DNA of 64,000 nt, from NCBI GenBank assembly GCA_003991915.1, contig RQTK01000028.1, forward strand, positions 842,110-906,109, given 5' to 3'. This document shows positions 12,501 through 21,774 of this stretch, piece after piece. A program made the translations under genes and the position numbers. The DNA is from Elysia chlorotica (lineage: Eukaryota > Mollusca > Gastropoda > Plakobranchidae). The notes under the pieces are model-generated. The model did not search any database. It was not told the DNA's origin and saw only the letters and a list, made by a program, of their open reading frames with translations. Numbering within the stretch: position 1 is the stretch's first letter; every line of letters begins with the position of its first letter.

Positions 12501-15500
12501 TAGTTTTATTGATTTTGTAATAACTTAATAATCATATTCTTTGATTGTTTTTATGATACCATAATAATAGTGTAATCTTGTTGTTTTTTTATAAACCATA
12601 ATAATAACAATATGGTTTTATTTCTTTTGTAATACTTTTTAATTGCTGATTATTTTACAAAAACAGTGCAGAAAAAAACATTATTGCAAGGCATAACAAA
12701 AAACACTATAGATAGTAAAATATAACACTAACTTCAAACGCAGTGTTTAATTGATGAAATAACATTACAACTATGCGAGAATTAGTGAACTTGATCACCA
12801 TAGTTTTGATAGTTTCATTGAGATGGTCCACTTCTCTCTTCTTGTCAGCAAAGATTGTCTCGTCGCTCTCCAGGTGAGACTTGCACTGTGAACAAACCAA
12901 GTCAGGTTAAGACACAGATGAAAAGAGCAGAGAATTAACAGTGAATGGCATAAAACAGCAGGTTTAGAAAATTTGATTTGGTAACTTTGAATCTGATTTT
13001 TTTATATTTATATATAAAAAAAATTTGGTATCATTAATTTTAACACTCTTTGTGGATATAATAACTCATTACGAGTTCACTCGTCCTCTTCCTCTTTTTC
13101 CCACCTTTTCTTAATATAATTATAATCAACATGGCTGCAACATATCCTGAAGCCTAAGCAATATCTTGAAACGTTCAGTCCATTTTCACTGTTTTCCTTC
13201 TTGTACAATTCTCCACAATTTTTTTACACTGAACTCAGAATGTAATTATGTCAATATTACTCAAGCACACTGTTGGCGTCACATACTTCCTGTAACTCCT
13301 GCTGAAGATTTTTGATGGTCTCATTTTGTAGAGCATCACGGCTCAGAGTAATCGGCACCTGGTTCTTTATCTTTAGATAAGAAAATGCAAGATAAAAAAA
13401 AAATGTAGTCGATGAGAGCTTATTAAGACTCTTCCCTTCGTGTACGCTCACACAATATCTAGTAACAAGTTTAAAAAGAAAGGTCTATACATTTTTGCAT
13501 GACACCAATGAAGAAAATCATTTAATTATACCGAATAAAGAACAAAAAGTCTAGGTGAAAGTCACTGATATTGTGAAGTTTAAGTCTCTTTGAAAGCTTC
13601 TAGCATGGATGGCCATTATCTAGTTCAAAGATGTTCCTATTCAAATGTACTATCAAGCTTAAGATACATACACATACACTATAGCAGATGAGAGCTGATT
13701 ATTACTTTCACTCGATGTTTGCCCATATTACCTTTTTTTTTTTGGTTCAAACAAATATATTCGTCTTGTAACTAACAGACAACATCTGCTGGCAACCTCA
13801 CTAAGAAAGACCAATGCATTTTGCATGACACTTACAGGGAATTTCCTCTTATTCTACAGAATAAAAAAAAAATCTAAGTACAAGACACTGGTATTTTGAA
13901 GTTAAAGTCCCTTTGAAGATCTCTGGCCAAGAGGGTTGTCATTACACAATACAAAGATCTTTCGATCCAAATGTTCTGTCAAGTTTGGGGCAATACCTGC
14001 TTTAGCAGTTGGAGCCAATCTCACTGCTTGAGAAAATCATCTTTCATTATGCCTATGACATTGAGGGTAAATATATTATTCAAAGAGTTTCTTATTCCAA
14101 TGTTGTATCAGGTTTGAGACACATACACTCTAACACATGAGAGATCATTTTTACGATGTTGACTAATTCCAATACCGCTTTTGATTCAGTCTTTTAAAAC
14201 AATAAGCGTCTTCTAAATAAACACATACTTCTTATAACTTGCAGACAACAAAATGTAAAGTACATATTTTGAGGTAAGAGTCGCCTTAGAGGTTCCTATT
14301 CAAATGTTTATCCGATTCACGACACATACCTCCTCTAGCAGTTCCAGCCAATCCTTGAGGCGGAGCTCCTGGCTACGGGAGAGCATGTCCTTGCCCTGGA
14401 TGTCTGTAATGTGCTTGTAAGCCTCCTCAGCAACCATGCGGTAGTGGGAGCACTCTGTCTGCAGCCTGGGCAGTTCAAAAAGACAACATATTCACAGTTA
14501 CATTTCACCAAAATATAAGAATGTAAGGAAGGTGTGTCTCAAATTTTGGGACGAAGGAAACTGACTGTTACATTTTGTTTATCTATTATAGAAGTAAAGT
14601 ATAGAGGAAATATTTGGGCCATAAGAAAGAAAAAATAAGCTTAAATTGATGTCAATAGACTCCACAATTAAATCTTTCTACTTGAAAGATTAGGGTCCTA
14701 AAGATGAAACTGACAAAACACATATTTACAACTAGCCATGTCTTAAAATTATATATCAAATATAAAAAATTGTGAAATTCCTTATGTTGAATAAACCAAA
14801 AGAAACAAAATCAGTGACACATTTCAGAGCCTTGGAATGAGAAAATTAAATTTTCCAAATTAGCCTCGTGAGCTATCTTCCATTTTAGTAAAAAAAACAA
14901 AAAAAAAAACAAACAAAAAAAAAACAAAAAAAAACCTGCCCTTCCTGAGTCCAATCAACAACCATCACATCCATAGTTTCAGCTAAAGTCAACTTTTAAA
15001 TATTTATTATCTTGACAGAACAGTTTATGAAGGTAACTGCTGAGATGAACAAAACTGAAGTTAACCCAATAGTTTCAAAACATGTATCACACATACTTTG
15101 AAATCATCTATCACCCAGTGGACTGGATATGTCAAATCAAGTTACTTCACTGACACATAGAAACACGCTCAAGAGATCAAGCTTTATTTCCAGTGATGCA
15201 GGTAGTGCTTATTCTCCAATATCTTTTTAACTTTTCATTGCTTCTGAGTTCACTCATTACTCAATGAAGTAATCAATTAAACAGCTTATTTCGACAACTG
15301 TTACATTTTCAAAATGGCAGACATTTGCCAATTAAGACATGTCAGATTTTATAATCTTAAATTTGAAAGATTTTAGTGGAGTACCAAATCATTATTTAAT
15401 TAGCGAATTCCATAGACAAAGACAAAATATTTCACTGCTGGAGAGAGGCAGTTTAACCTTTTTCCATCCCGCTGTACACACACTATGCGCATAGAAATGC

Positions 15501-18500
15501 TATTGTGTTGTTACTTCTTTGTATTGATTTGCACACCTTTCATTTCTAGGTAATAAATATCAAATCTTTTACCTCTTATACACTCACTCGCCTCTTAAAC
15601 AATTCCCAAAATAGAGCGTACATAAGGATTAACCATAAATCTTGCTAAGTGGGAAAATTAAGTAATAAAGAAAGTGTTAAATAGTACGATTATTTCTTCC
15701 ACCCACCTGACCACTTTGTCCTCCAGCTCTTTGATTCGTGTCTCGGGGACGCCTTCCATGTCAGGGTAGATGCTCATGGTGGTCTTCTGCCTCGCCAACT
15801 CCTCTCTTAGGGCCTGCATACAGCATAACAAGTCAGGGACAAGATAAGCATAAACACTGTGTTTCGATGTAATCATACACACTACACTTGATCAATGCAG
15901 TAACTCCATCTACATACATACATACACAGGTGGTGTTGAGCCAATCAGAACTCCTCTACAACTTTCACTCTGCCTCCCCTCTCCAAACCACACTCGCATC
16001 CTACAATTTAAAGTTATTGCGGCTTGATCCCTTTTATCTAAATGCAGATCTCTTTTTCCATTTGATAAATGTTCCTAATTTTTCTTTTTAGCTACTAGTA
16101 GAACAATACTACACTTGGATTTGAATCATAAACACTGTTCTTGGATGACAATTATGAACACTAGGCTTGGTTGTAAATCATAAACACTACATTTGGATGA
16201 TAATCATGAACACTACGCTTGGGTGTAAATCATAAACACTACATTTGGATGATAATCATAAACACTACATTTGGGTGTAAATCATAACCACTACACGTTG
16301 ATATACAACAAAGTCAGTCACCTTTATTTCTGTTTGCATCTCCTCAAAGCGAATTGACTGAATGTCTCTGTTGATGATAGGCTTGTTCTTTATATTTTTG
16401 GCCTGCAAACAAAGACCAAAACATTTAGTAATTAGTTTTCCAAAATTTGAGCCTTAAAAGCATAAAAAATTACTTAAATATAGAATGAAATAATGATAAA
16501 AAAATTAACCGTCCCTCTGACACAAGGCATAAATATCATGAGTTTGAAGTCAGAAGGATAATTCAAACTGGGAAAAATCTGATTCTTTTCTAATCTTGAA
16601 TCTACGAATTTAAAGTTACTTGCACCCTTTCAGCATTGTTGTTTTTATGTGAGCATTTTGTTTGTTGGTTTCTTCATTCAAAACAATTAGGCTCTATCAT
16701 TAAGCTAAAATCTGACAATTTTAAATGCTGCCACAGAGAGAAAAAACGTAGATGTCAGGACTTATGTCAGAGTCGGTCACATTATACTGAGACTGATCCA
16801 ATCAGTAGTGGATGAAATCTGAAACTATCCCCAGTTGTGCGATTGAACCAGGGACCTCTTTAAAAGACACCCAGCACTTTGCCATCCAAACCAGCCACCC
16901 CTCCCATTGCTCAAAAGTGTTAAATAACAGGAATTCAACAATTATTTTTTTAGTAAATAAATAATTTGATAATAAAATGACCAAACTGAGATTTTAACTT
17001 ACCCTATTTGCATACTTGAGCGAGTTTAACGATTCATCAAAATTGGAGGCTGCCGGACTGATACAGCAGATCATCAAAGTCTGAGCATTCCCACCGAGAG
17101 AGTCCTTAAAGTTCACACAATCACAAAATAATTTAAGCTTAAATTCAGATGAATATCTAAACTATTGAAGAATATAATGAAAAGCACATTTTCATCTTTT
17201 TAATTATTGTAGGGAGAAAAGAACCATAATACAAAGATTAAGAAAAAAATAATGTAAAATGCAAGATTTGAGACATTTGTCTTCATCGATGATTAAAAAA
17301 AATGAGATACATGTAAAAAGGCCCTGATAATGGCTAAGACCATCTAAAAAAAAGTCTAAATAAAATCTCACGAACAATAAAATAAGAACATAATTTATTT
17401 AGTAAGAACTATTTTTTCCCACATATTACAAATGTGACTTAAATTCTCACAAGCAGTCTTTAATATGGTCATTCTGGACTATCTGAAACACTTCAAGCAA
17501 TCCTAGCACACCCAACAGGCCAACCACTTTTCTAGATCATACACACCTTGAGCAGTCTGGTGATTTTCGATTCCCTGTATGGGATATGGATGGCTTTCTT
17601 CTTTACATCACCAAGGGCGCTGATGACATTTCCCAGGGAAAGAAGTCCAGAGTTGATGTATATAGATTCTGGAAATAGATATAATTATAGTATAAATCTC
17701 CAATAAACGAAAAAAACAAAAAAGCAAGCATAAAGAATGAAAGTATTACTGCATATGAAATAATGTCAATAGACAAAAATTGTAAGTATAACATTCTTCC
17801 GTAAAATATGGGACACCAAAGAAATCACGCCTACTGGTATCTGCTATTTAAAACTCTTGTCTTAATGAGTTTGTACCATTTGCAAGTCTGCTTTAAAGCA
17901 ATTTTCACGCCATTTCACAGAGAATGAAGGTAAAATAATCTAAAAGAAACAACAAATAGAACCCTCAAAATTATTGCCAAGTTTAACTGAAATCAAAATG
18001 AAACTCTTACCCTTGAATCTGTCACCAATATTGCCTGTTTTGTGAGCTCGTTCAGATCCAGCCAAATCCACAAAGTGAAACTTGCCACTCATGCAATGGT
18101 CGATATCTGGGAGCAGGGAAAACAAAATTGAAATCTTTTTTTTTTTAAAACTAATTACTACTAAAAAAAAACAACACCCTCAACCAAACAAAACACAAGG
18201 CAACTATAAAGAAAACATTTATGTGAGACTGAGAAAAATTGTACTAAAAACAATGAATGAGAAATGCACTACCCTTATACAACGGCTTTATTGAATCCCA
18301 CCTCAAAAATAAATAAATAAAAAGAGAACACAAAAAGAGCCATAAAAAAATAATAAATAATATGATGATTAAAAAAGCAAAGTTTGATCATGATGAAAGA
18401 ACAAATCAAACAGCCTACTGTTAAAAAAAAACCTTACCAAGAGAATTCTCAAACAATATAAAATAAATACTATGTGCATACACAATAGTAACCAAGCAAC

Positions 18501-20969
18501 ACATCACTGACTTTGATCATCACCGAGAGCATCCATACTGTTCTCACTGGCTTGCTGGAGCCGTTTCTCCTTCATAGGATCTGATTCACTCCACCTTTGT
18601 CCTGACAATGGAAGAAAATATATCATTGAGATATAGGCCTACTATTATTCAAGATATTTCACACAACCAGCTCATGAGCTTAAATGTGATTCTGGCATTT
18701 CTTGTGTAGTGTGTTAATGCAAAAAGTCTATGAGAGGGGCAAATATAACTTGCAACTTTTTTTTCTTACATTCTAATATGGATTTTTTTCCCTTTCTTGT
18801 ATTATTAAGCTGGAGTGAACACTTACCTATGACGACAGTAAAGATGGAGTGCGAACGACTAGACTGTTCATTCATCTGAGTGGATCCGGTGTGGCGCGCA
18901 GCAGATCCAGACTCCAGATATGACATGACCTCGTCCAGGCTCTCACACTCTATCTCTCTTGCCCCAACAATCACTGATCACAGACAGAACAAGGATATCT
19001 ATCTTAGTGTTTCATTTACTGCACTGAAGAAGCCATAAAATAAAGGAACGTCTCTTATGTATAATAGACTACATGTATTTTTTTGGTCCTTTTTTCTTAG
19101 ATCAAATTTAGTGTCTATTTAACCTAATCATACATAATATATCTAAGTGGACATGTTTCGTAAGCAAAATTGGTGACGGAGTCAGAATTGAAAAATTCTT
19201 GCAAAAAAAAAAAAAAGGAGCATCCACATGGAAAAAGACTTTTAAACAATAAAAAGCAGCTTATCAGTTGTATAAAAAGTTAAAAAAAAATACATACTAT
19301 TCAGAATTAAAAAATATGTTTTCCTTAGAAAGTTTCCAAATTTTAATGCATTCTGAAGCAAGGCTTAAATAATAAAACTTATTGGGTTGTTTTTCTGTAA
19401 AGCCTAACCTAGAGAGAGATGATAACGTAAAAAAAAAGTAAGACATTTCATAATTTTCCAAAATTAACCCTTATTACTCTTGCAAAAAAAGAGATAATTT
19501 TGTTGTATATGGTATTGTATGACCAAATATGTACCCCCCCCTCCCCCCCTCAACATATTTAACATCATATATTATGAAAAAATCTAAAATCTATTCACAC
19601 TTAAATACACCCTCAATCAGAATGTTCTTGCTATCTCGTAGCTTTACCTACTCACTCACCTGTTAAAAACCACATACTAAAATGTAGCTTTTTTCACTTT
19701 TACATTTAACTTAAGTAAATAATATCCCTATATGAATATCTTAAATTCTCCAAAGTAATCAAAATTACCACTCAAGTAAAAGCTTTCACATAATTTTTCC
19801 ATATATATGAAATTTGGTTCTGCCAATATCTGAATGAAAATTTTGTTAATGAACCCTTTCAATAAAGCAAGAACAAAGCAAGCTCGACACAGGTTTTGAG
19901 AATTTGATTCTGCATCATGGAATCTCACCTGTGTTTCCCTTGCTATCTTCCCTCACATGAAGATCTCGACTAGGGGCATCAAGGGCTAACAGGTCCCGCA
20001 ACTCTTCCATATAAATCTCAATGTATGACACATTCACAGTGAATTGTTTGCTCTTGGTTTCCTGGTGACATTATTATGTGCAAGTAAAGGATAACGTTAT
20101 AAGTTTGAAATGTATTTTCTTACAAAGATAATTAAACATACTGCTATACGAAATTATTCGTATACAGAAATTTTAGGATTATCTTTAAAGTGAATTCACT
20201 TTCTAATGCAAGTTGCTTGAAAATTGTGATCATTATTTCAAGCAGTATGACATGTTCCAATACCCTAACCTTAATATGAAAAAAAAACTCTACTTATAAT
20301 AATCTCTTGAAAGGTATAACAATAAAAAAAAAAAAGTAAAAGAAAATTGAAGCTAAAACATTGAACAAATTTCTTGGAACAATCATCAAACCTGCATGAT
20401 TCTGAACATGTCAGTGAGGGCGCGAGGAATGATCCCATACTCTTCCTCTGTAAGAGCTGTTATGTCACCACCTCCAATGGTGTAGGTCTTTCCAGATCCC
20501 TGCAGATCATAAATTTACATGAAGGTAGAGAAGGTAAATCAGCTAATTCATATGATTTTCATTATCATAAAAAAAATTATGGTAGTGGATCACTGACAGA
20601 TTTAAACTTTAGTTTTGATTTGCAATGAACCTATACTCTTTACCAGGAGTTTAAATCTCTTCAACTAAGAATAGTAATCAATGTTAACCAATCGTAACAT
20701 AAGATTACCAATGCCCTCTTTTTTTTTTTTTAATGAGATAGGATATTGTGCAACTGAGGTGATGAAAAAAGTTAATGAAGCAAGCTCAAGTCATCAACCT
20801 TATTGTCTTTTAATGCAAGTTGGAACTTTGATTATTGTTATAAGGAAAGTAATGGAGACGATAGTTCACTGTCCAGACTCACAGTTTGTCCATAAGCAAA
20901 CACAGTAGCATTGTAGCCGTCAAACAAAGTGTGCACAAGGGGCTCAACACAACGCTTGTATATTTCCTC
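1..20969 (-). CDS. KIF27: KIF27/KIF7-type kinesin, partial gene (27 exons visible)
   Basis: I joined 27 exons by AG/GT borders and matching codon phase; together they give about 1036 residues in one frame. Numbering from the first visible residue, the P-loop GQTGSGKT is at 27-34 (split by an intron), switch I NEQSSRSH at 144-151 and switch II DLAGSE at 198-203. After the motor (to about 291) comes a long coiled coil, interrupted at about 473-600 by a Ser/Arg- and Asp-rich linker. The order of segments follows vertebrate KIF27 as I remember it. In vertebrates KIF27 and KIF7 act in motile cilia and Hedgehog signalling, and fly Costal-2 is the related scaffold; invertebrates usually have one co-orthologue, so KIF27 versus KIF7 is not decided here. 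The N-terminal exon (about 60 residues) is not found and the C-terminus lies beyond position 1. Introns are AT-rich and carry SINEs, a piggyBac-like MITE and tandem repeats. Confidence 0.9.
479..578. repeat. (ATT)n/(CTT)n microsatellite in KIF27 intron
   Basis: About 100 bp of mixed ATT and CTT triplets between exons K27 and K26. It creates low-complexity reading frames on both strands that are not genes. Confidence 0.95.
643..757 (-). CDS. KIF27: KIF27 exon K26: [15 protein letters not shown]
   Basis: 115 nt, 38 codons; parallels EGIEALEAAIEYRNE in KIF27. Donor GTGAGC. Confidence 0.92.
1045..1200. repeat. Dispersed repeat family R1, copy 1
   Basis: Shares the ordered motifs CCCATC, TTGCACAC or close variants, ATATCAAAGCTTT and AGTAGTTCGCAC with 11815-11965 and 15465-15650. 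Divergence is high; the family is unnamed here. Confidence 0.45.
1254..1468 (-). CDS. KIF27: KIF27 exon K25: coiled coil ending VLAPEEE
   Basis: 215 nt. [20 protein letters not shown] then [10 protein letters not shown] matches the NGRVLSPEEE region. Clearly GC-rich against its AT-rich introns. Confidence 0.9.
1885..1965 (-). repeat. tRNA-like SINE remnant (weak)
   Basis: On the minus strand a cloverleaf-like stretch has a B-box-like GGTTTAGATCC and an anticodon-like hairpin CTTG...CAAG. Too decayed to assign. Confidence 0.3.
2001..2105 (-). CDS. KIF27: KIF27 exon K24: [13 protein letters not shown]
   Basis: Thirty-five codons, phase 0/0, with [18 protein letters not shown] and MRSSQALNK, closely parallel to the KKREAIVSKKEALL and LRSSQALN block of KIF27. 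Confidence 0.92.
2625..2721 (-). CDS. KIF27: KIF27 exon K23: [15 protein letters not shown]
   Basis: 97 nt, 32 codons; [20 protein letters not shown] is the most recognisable coiled-coil block of the family. Confidence 0.9.
3954..4102 (-). CDS. KIF27: KIF27 exon K22: coiled-coil segment
   Basis: 149 nt; [20 protein letters not shown] resembles KIF7/KIF27 at this point. Donor GTACTG is unusual; the frame stays open about 64 codons beyond it (see findings). Confidence 0.85.
4325..4371. repeat. Perfect 15-bp inverted repeat in KIF27 intron
   Basis: GTTTAAACCGAAATT at 4325-4339 is exactly complementary to 4357-4371 with a 17-nt loop; a third partial copy (GGTTTAAACAT) follows at 4379. It may be the end of a small MITE. 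Confidence 0.7.
4638..4737 (-). CDS. KIF27: KIF27 exon K21: coiled-coil segment
   Basis: 100 nt, 33 codons, [16 protein letters not shown] at the end, phase 0. Confidence 0.88.
5094..5201 (-). CDS. KIF27: KIF27 exon K20: coiled-coil segment
   Basis: 108 nt; [20 protein letters not shown] corresponds to the EFRKKMDAAKLRVQVLQKKQ stretch of KIF27. Confidence 0.9.
5841..5944 (-). CDS. KIF27: KIF27 exon K19: coiled-coil segment
   Basis: 104 nt, heptad-rich ([18 protein letters not shown]). Phase joins K18 and K20. Confidence 0.87.
6537..6633 (-). CDS. KIF27: KIF27 exon K18: coiled-coil segment [11 protein letters not shown]
   Basis: 97 nt, 32 codons, strong match in order and content to the MKEDLIKELIK stretch of KIF27. 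Confidence 0.9.
6678..7786. repeat. Interleaved duplication in the K17-K18 intron
   Basis: Blocks at 6678-6765 recur at 7027-7060 and 7511-7556, and the block 6920-7030 recurs at 7675-7786 with scattered differences, ending right at exon K17. It holds no coding sequence that I can see. Confidence 0.7.
7791..7979 (-). CDS. KIF27: KIF27 exon K17: coiled-coil segment
   Basis: 189 nt, ending KIRDLSINI before GTAAAA, in the position of the ELTINIK stretch of KIF27. The acceptor TTAG at 7980-7981 was chosen because it alone keeps phase with K16. Confidence 0.85.
8375..8870 (+). mobile_element. piggyBac-like short element (488 bp) flanked by TTAA
   Basis: The element 8379-8866 has terminal inverted repeats CCCCTTGAGTGCC and GGCAGTCAAGGGG (one mismatch) and is bordered on both sides by TTAA (8375-8378 and 8867-8870), the target site used by piggyBac transposases. 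Near the left end a hairpin CCCCGAGCCTCACTCGGGG and a second partial copy of it look like subterminal repeats. It lies in the KIF27 intron between K17 and K16. Too short for a transposase, so it is a non-autonomous derivative. Confidence 0.82.
8431..8907 (+). pseudogene. 158-codon reading frame in the piggyBac-like element, acidic
   Basis: The frame includes [19 protein letters not shown] and a run of Asp/Glu/Leu, like the acidic N-terminal region of piggyBac-type transposases, and overruns the right terminal repeat. No catalytic DDD domain is present. I read it as the remains of a transposase start left after internal deletion; the similarity is by composition and layout, not by a search. 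Low-complexity GATCTAGA repeats make part of the acidic stretch. Confidence 0.45.
9896..10143 (-). CDS. KIF27: KIF27 exon K16: FRARSQLL and acidic region
   Basis: 248 nt. [20 protein letters not shown] and [13 protein letters not shown] match the FRTRSQMLL and FSDNSDDEE block of KIF27. It is GC-richer than its introns. Confidence 0.88.
10807..10921 (-). CDS. KIF27: KIF27 exon K15: Ser/Arg-rich linker
   Basis: 115 nt encoding [16 protein letters not shown] and [10 protein letters not shown], resembling the RRPxSVP linker of KIF7/KIF27. The acceptor could instead be 14 nt upstream (exon to 10935) if K14 is not used. Donor GTATGT. Confidence 0.75.
11815..11965. repeat. Dispersed repeat family R1, copy 2
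   Basis: Same motif order as 1045-1200 and 15465-15650 (CCCATC, TTGCACAT, ATATCAAAGCTTT, GTGTGCACACAAGG). Confidence 0.45.
12211..12260 (-). CDS. KIF27: KIF27 exon K14 (possible): short linker exon
   Basis: A 50-nt candidate, acceptor GTGTAG and donor GTGTCG, encoding a short polar helix-like piece ([13 protein letters not shown]). It is chosen only because its phase links K13 to K15 and composition rises to coding-like GC in an AT-rich intron; I see no family match. RNA evidence would decide. Confidence 0.45.
12799..12885 (-). CDS. KIF27: KIF27 exon K13: coiled-coil segment
   Basis: Twenty-nine codons, [16 protein letters not shown] then [13 protein letters not shown]; recognisable against vertebrate KIF27. 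The donor GTGATC is weaker than most, so the right exon end is less sure. Confidence 0.78.
13287..13370 (-). CDS. KIF27: KIF27 exon K12: coiled-coil segment
   Basis: Twenty-eight codons ending [10 protein letters not shown], donor GTATGT, phase 0/0. I chose this donor rather than one further on because it keeps frame with the next exon ([12 protein letters not shown]), which matches the KIF27 order. Confidence 0.82.
13430..14330. repeat. Degenerate tandem duplications in the K11-K12 intron, with exon-end copy
   Basis: Blocks beginning TTCCTATTCAAATGT or variants recur at about 13632, 13965, 14090 and 14292, each followed by a CACATAC-like motif. The block at 13965 runs into 13997-14032, which matches the coding end of exon K11 (TTTAGCAGTTGGAGCCAATC against the real exon). 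The last block is the real donor side of K11. Confidence 0.65.
14330..14465 (-). CDS. KIF27: KIF27 exon K11: coiled-coil segment
   Basis: 136 nt, 45 full codons, ending [10 protein letters not shown] before donor GTATGT. Part of this exon end recurs as a decayed copy inside the following intron (see findings). Confidence 0.88.
15465..15650. repeat. Dispersed repeat family R1, copy 3
   Basis: Motifs CATCCCGCTG, TTTGCACACC, AATATCAAATC and AGAGCGTACATAAGGATTAA in the same order as the other two copies. Confidence 0.45.
15707..15813 (-). CDS. KIF27: KIF27 exon K10: start of coiled coil
   Basis: 107 nt. ALREELARQ and [10 protein letters not shown] heptad-like segments follow the neck, matching the layout of vertebrate KIF27. 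Confidence 0.88.
15893..15990. repeat. Dispersed repeat R2, copy 1
   Basis: CAGTAACTCCATCTACATAC, then TTGAGCCAATCA and ACTTTCACTCTGCCT; the same order appears at 25676-25790. Confidence 0.7.
16100..16310. repeat. 26-bp tandem repeat abutting KIF27 exon K9
   Basis: About eight units of a 26-bp motif (CATAAACACTACATTTGGAT plus GATAAT), with alternate units varying as a 52-bp pair. The array stops about 12 nt from the exon donor region. Confidence 0.88.
16322..16402 (-). CDS. KIF27: KIF27 exon K9: neck region
   Basis: Twenty-seven codons, [13 protein letters not shown] at the start, the motif right after the motor in KIF27/KIF7. A 26-bp tandem repeat ends only about 15 nt beyond its donor side. 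Confidence 0.9.
16786..16915 (-). mobile_element. tRNA-derived SINE in KIF27 intron
   Basis: Minus strand: a tRNA-like head with an A-box-like TGGCTGGTTTGGATGG, a B-box GGTTCAATCGC and a Lys-like CTTTTAA loop, then a tail containing TACTGATTGGATCAG, which is shared with the SINEs near 44870 and 61086. Confidence 0.65.
17003..17104 (-). CDS. KIF27: KIF27 exon K8: end of motor core
   Basis: Thirty-four codons, starting DSLGGNAQT and ending [13 protein letters not shown], the classical end of a kinesin motor. Phase 0/0, donor GTAAGT. Confidence 0.94.
17547..17668 (-). CDS. KIF27: KIF27 exon K7: microtubule-binding helix region
   Basis: 122 nt encoding [15 protein letters not shown] and [14 protein letters not shown], the conserved kinesin alpha-4/L12 to alpha-5 segment that contacts microtubules. 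Confidence 0.94.
18011..18106 (-). CDS. KIF27: KIF27 exon K6: switch II DLAGSE
   Basis: 96 nt with the switch II motif in [11 protein letters not shown], then [11 protein letters not shown]. Donor GTAAGA. Confidence 0.94.
18524..18601 (-). CDS. KIF27: KIF27 exon K5: variable motor loop
   Basis: 78 nt, a polar stretch ([14 protein letters not shown]) between switch I and switch II, where kinesin-4 family members have a variable loop. Phase agrees with both neighbours; sequence conservation alone would be weak. Confidence 0.8.
18827..18973 (-). CDS. KIF27: KIF27 exon K4: switch I
   Basis: 147 nt. It has the [10 protein letters not shown] segment and the switch I motif NEQSSRSH. Donor GTAAGT. 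The split valine codon joins in frame to exon K3. Confidence 0.93.
19929..20061 (-). CDS. KIF27: KIF27 exon K3: motor segment [13 protein letters not shown]
   Basis: 133 nt, phase 0 to 1. It contains [15 protein letters not shown] and [11 protein letters not shown], the conserved kinesin stretch between the P-loop and switch I. Confidence 0.92.
20392..20499 (-). CDS. KIF27: KIF27 exon K2: P-loop GSGKT
   Basis: Thirty-six codons, phase 0/0, beginning [11 protein letters not shown], which completes the ATP-binding P-loop begun in the previous exon, followed by the GIIPRAL segment typical of kinesin motors. Confidence 0.92.
20883..20969 (-). CDS. KIF27: KIF27 exon K1: start of visible motor domain, first half of P-loop
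   Basis: Twenty-nine codons, phase 0 at both ends, ending [10 protein letters not shown], the residues just before GSGKT. Acceptor CTCAG and donor GTGAGT. An upstream exon is required because the kinesin beta-1 strand (VAVRIRP) is missing. Confidence 0.9.
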
Positions 20970-21384
20970 CTGAGGACATTGAATAGAAATAAACATTAAC
21001 TTAACACACTCATTCCATAATTGTAGAAATGTTTATGTACTTAGATCACTGTATAGATTGATGCAGGCAAGTCTCCGGATGGTTAGAGCAACATAATGAG
21101 GCTTAATGCAAAGAAATGTATAAATGTAACACGATAACTGGAGCTTGTTTTCCTTGTACCAACTTTGAACAGGTAGTAAAAGGGTCATCAATTTAGATGG
21201 GTATTGGTATGTTGTATTTTTCAATATCATCTTTGAAAAATTACATTGCAGCTATGTAAAAGGGGAACTAATTTTGTATATATATATTGATTTTGTCATC
21301 AATTTTTAATGTACATAAACACTTTTTTTTTTAATTATAAATCTCCATATTCTAGTTAAACTTATCTTAGCTTTAGACTATAAC
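20970..21384. other. Upstream flank of visible KIF27, nothing recognised
   Basis: AT-rich sequence. I searched the minus strand here and onward to the gap for the kinesin N-terminal strand (VAVRIRPL) and saw no candidate. Confidence 0.5.
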
Positions 21385-21751
21385 CAAGGCGTCCAAAAAT
21401 AGAAGGCCAAGTCACCGAATTGAAATAAGTGAAAAGATTTCTGTGTACCAAGGGTAAAAGTGATTTTATTTCTTTTAATTCTAAGCACAGATAGGACAGA
21501 GTGATGCTTAGAGAGTATTTTTCAGCCCACACGATCAGCCTACACTGCAAATATGTAAACTGTCCTATCTATGTTCGCACTATTTTGAGTTATTTTGGAA
21601 ATTCATAAATGATCGGTTATTTGATATGCATTGTTGCTAAATAATAGTTGCGCAGTGCGTTCCGAAGATGTTCAAAATATAGCTCACTTTGAGTCTTGCT
21701 GCAAGTTTTTGTATATTTCGGTGACTTTGCCTTCTATTTTTGGACGCCTTG
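21385..21751 (-). mobile_element. hAT-like MITE, copy 1 (367 bp)
   Basis: Terminal inverted repeats of about 34 bp begin CAAGGCGTCCAAAAATAGAA. The copy at 55316-55682 is the same length and lies in the opposite orientation. No clear target duplication survives here. The short frame on the minus strand (MQCRLIVWAEKYS) recurs in the other copy but is too short to be a transposase. Confidence 0.85.
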
Positions 21752-21774
21752 CTGTCACTTCAATCCTCAATCCA

